NCBI GenBank assembly: GCA_030655595.1
Contig: JAUSNQ010000072.1
Span: 1-15,173 of the forward strand
Reading direction: 5' to 3'
DNA length: 15,173 nucleotides
Source of the DNA: Paludibacter sp.
GTDB lineage: Bacteria > Bacteroidota > Bacteroidia > Bacteroidales > Paludibacteraceae
Part shown: positions 14,123 to 15,173 of the stretch, in pieces
Layout of the letters: each line of letters starts with the position of its first letter
Numbering within the stretch: the first letter of the stretch is position 1
Program-made: the position numbers and the translations under genes
The notes under the pieces: model-generated
Told to the model about the DNA's origin: nothing
Seen by the model: the letters and a program-made list of their open reading frames with translations, nothing else
Database searches by the model: none

Positions 14123-15173
14123 ATGATAAATAAAATAGCTCTTCTCATTACTGTTTTTTTCTTGTTTCCGGTCTTGATTGTCGGTCAGCCGCTTATCTGG
14201 AACACCGAAAGCATGCAACAGGCAAGATCTATGTCTTCTGAGGCTACAAAGCTTGTGATTCGTGATGCCGATAAGGAACTAACCAAAAGAATTATCACGG
14301 TTGTCGATAAACAAATGGTTCCGCCAAGTGGCGATAAGCATGATTACATGAGTATGGGAAGATATTGGTGGCCAAATCCGGATACCAAAGATGGCTTGCC
14401 TTATATCCGCAAAGACGGTTTGTCGAACCCCGAAATCGAAAAATTAGACAGGATTCCTTTATCGCAAATGACACGGGGCGTGAAATTGCTTTCATTGGCA
14501 TTTTATCTTACCAAAGATGATAAATACGCTGCAAAAGCAGTTGACCACCTCCGAAAGTGGTTTTTGGATAAAAAGACAAAAATGAATCCGCATTTGAACT
14601 ACGGTCAGACTGTTCCCGGACATAATAACGGCATGGGACGCGGTTTTGGCATTATTGATACTTATTCTTTCGTGGAAATGCTCGAGTCAGTTGAATTGCT
14701 GAAAACATCTAAAAGATTTACCAAAAAAGATCAGCAGGGATTGCATGATTGGTTTAGTGCTTACCTCGACTGGATGATTACTTCTCCAATTGGCAAAGAA
14801 GAATTTGAGGCCGAAAACAATCACGGTACGGCTTATGATGTGCAGGTTGTGCGATTTTCCTTGTTTGTAGGAAAAGAAGATATTGCAAGAAAATATCTAG
14901 ACGAATTTCCCTCTCGCAGGTTGTTTGCGCAGATAGAACCGGATGGTTCGCAGCCGCTCGAGTTGGCCAGGACCACCGCTTTAGGTTATTCTGTGTTTAA
15001 TTTGGATCATATCCTAGATATGTGCTACATGGCGAAAGGTCTGGGAATAGATTTGTATCATGCTAACTCTGCAGATGGACGAAATATAAGCAAAGCGCTG
15101 GAGTTTCTTTTGCCTTTTGCAGGCAAAACCGTGCAGGAATTTCCCTATAAGCAAATACGTGATTGGAGCAAAG
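14123..15173 (+). CDS. Alginate_lyase-domain (PF05426) polysaccharide lyase, PL38/PL5-like, 3'-truncated
   Basis: The ATG at 14123 opens a frame with no stop to the window end (350 codons). A signal peptide (MINKIALLITVFFLF, processed near VGQ, residue ~22) is followed by an (alpha/alpha)n-toroid lyase domain with the conserved RYWWPNP and GHNNGMGRGFG (166-176) segments. NNH at 232-234, R283 and Y289 correspond to the catalytic Asn-His, Arg and Tyr of PL5 lyase A1-III, although the Arg-Tyr spacing is 6 rather than 7. The residues ELARTTALGYSVFNLD around them are typical of PF05426. It lacks a visible T9SS tail, though the C-terminus is missing. PL38 members have reported activity on glucuronan and alginate, so it fits the other lyases here. 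Family (PF05426) firm; CAZy family PL38 likely but not certain. Confidence 0.88.
   Translation, partial: MINKIALLITVFFLFPVLIVGQPLIWNTESMQQARSMSSEATKLVIRDADKELTKRIITVVDKQMVPPSGDKHDYMSMGRYWWPNPDTKDGLPYIRKDGLSNPEIEKLDRIPLSQMTRGVKLLSLAFYLTKDDKYAAKAVDHLRKWFLDKKTKMNPHLNYGQTVPGHNNGMGRGFGIIDTYSFVEMLESVELLKTSKRFTKKDQQGLHDWFSAYLDWMITSPIGKEEFEAENNHGTAYDVQVVRFSLFVGKEDIARKYLDEFPSRRLFAQIEPDGSQPLELARTTALGYSVFNLDHILDMCYMAKGLGIDLYHANSADGRNISKALEFLLPFAGKTVQEFPYKQIRDWSK

Overview
The window reads as part of a polysaccharide-utilisation locus from a member of the Bacteroidota. All nine genes lie on the + strand. Most gene starts have A-rich leaders instead of Shine-Dalgarno sites. Five products end in the beta-sandwich tail typical of type IX secretion (T9SS, Por sorting domain), which is essentially limited to this phylum. 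Base composition is moderately AT-rich. I cannot place the genus; the style of the secreted modular proteins would suit an environmental Bacteroidales/Marinilabiliales-like or flavobacterial organism.

Layout. Block 1 (1-5033) holds a right-handed beta-helix protein cut by the left edge, a GH88 unsaturated uronyl hydrolase, a jelly-roll lyase resembling heparin-lyase-I/PL20 glucuronan-lyase proteins, and a BASS-family sodium-coupled transporter. Spacing is 3, 62 and 9 bases, so this looks like one transcript. A 147-base gap (5034-5180) follows, with a weak terminator, a partial Bacteroidota -7 promoter element and three perfect palindromes of the TTGGT(AT/CG)ACCAA type. These match the known operator pattern of FadR-type GntR regulators of uronate catabolism (E. 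coli UxuR/ExuR sites). Block 2 (5181-15173) holds a large PL6 alginate/chondroitinase-B-type lyase, a secreted protein without a recognisable catalytic domain, a giant esterase sharing that protein's N-terminal half, a stand-alone esterase related to the giant one, and a PL38/PL5-type (alpha/alpha)6 lyase cut by the right edge. A strong hairpin of about 21 base pairs sits between the two paralogous secreted proteins.

How the genes could work together (inference). Cell-surface or secreted lyases (PL6, the jelly-roll lyase, possibly the beta-helix protein) would cut a polyuronate by beta-elimination, and the esterases would remove O-acyl groups, probably acetyl, that block the lyases. PL38 and GH88 in the periplasm would trim oligomers to unsaturated uronic acid, and the BASS protein could carry the acidic product inward. 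Two esterases together with GH88 and a PL20-like lyase suggest an O-acetylated uronan, such as acetylated glucuronan or bacterial alginate, more than plain algal alginate. No SusC/SusD pair, GntR regulator or cytosolic KDG-pathway gene is visible; they may lie outside the window.
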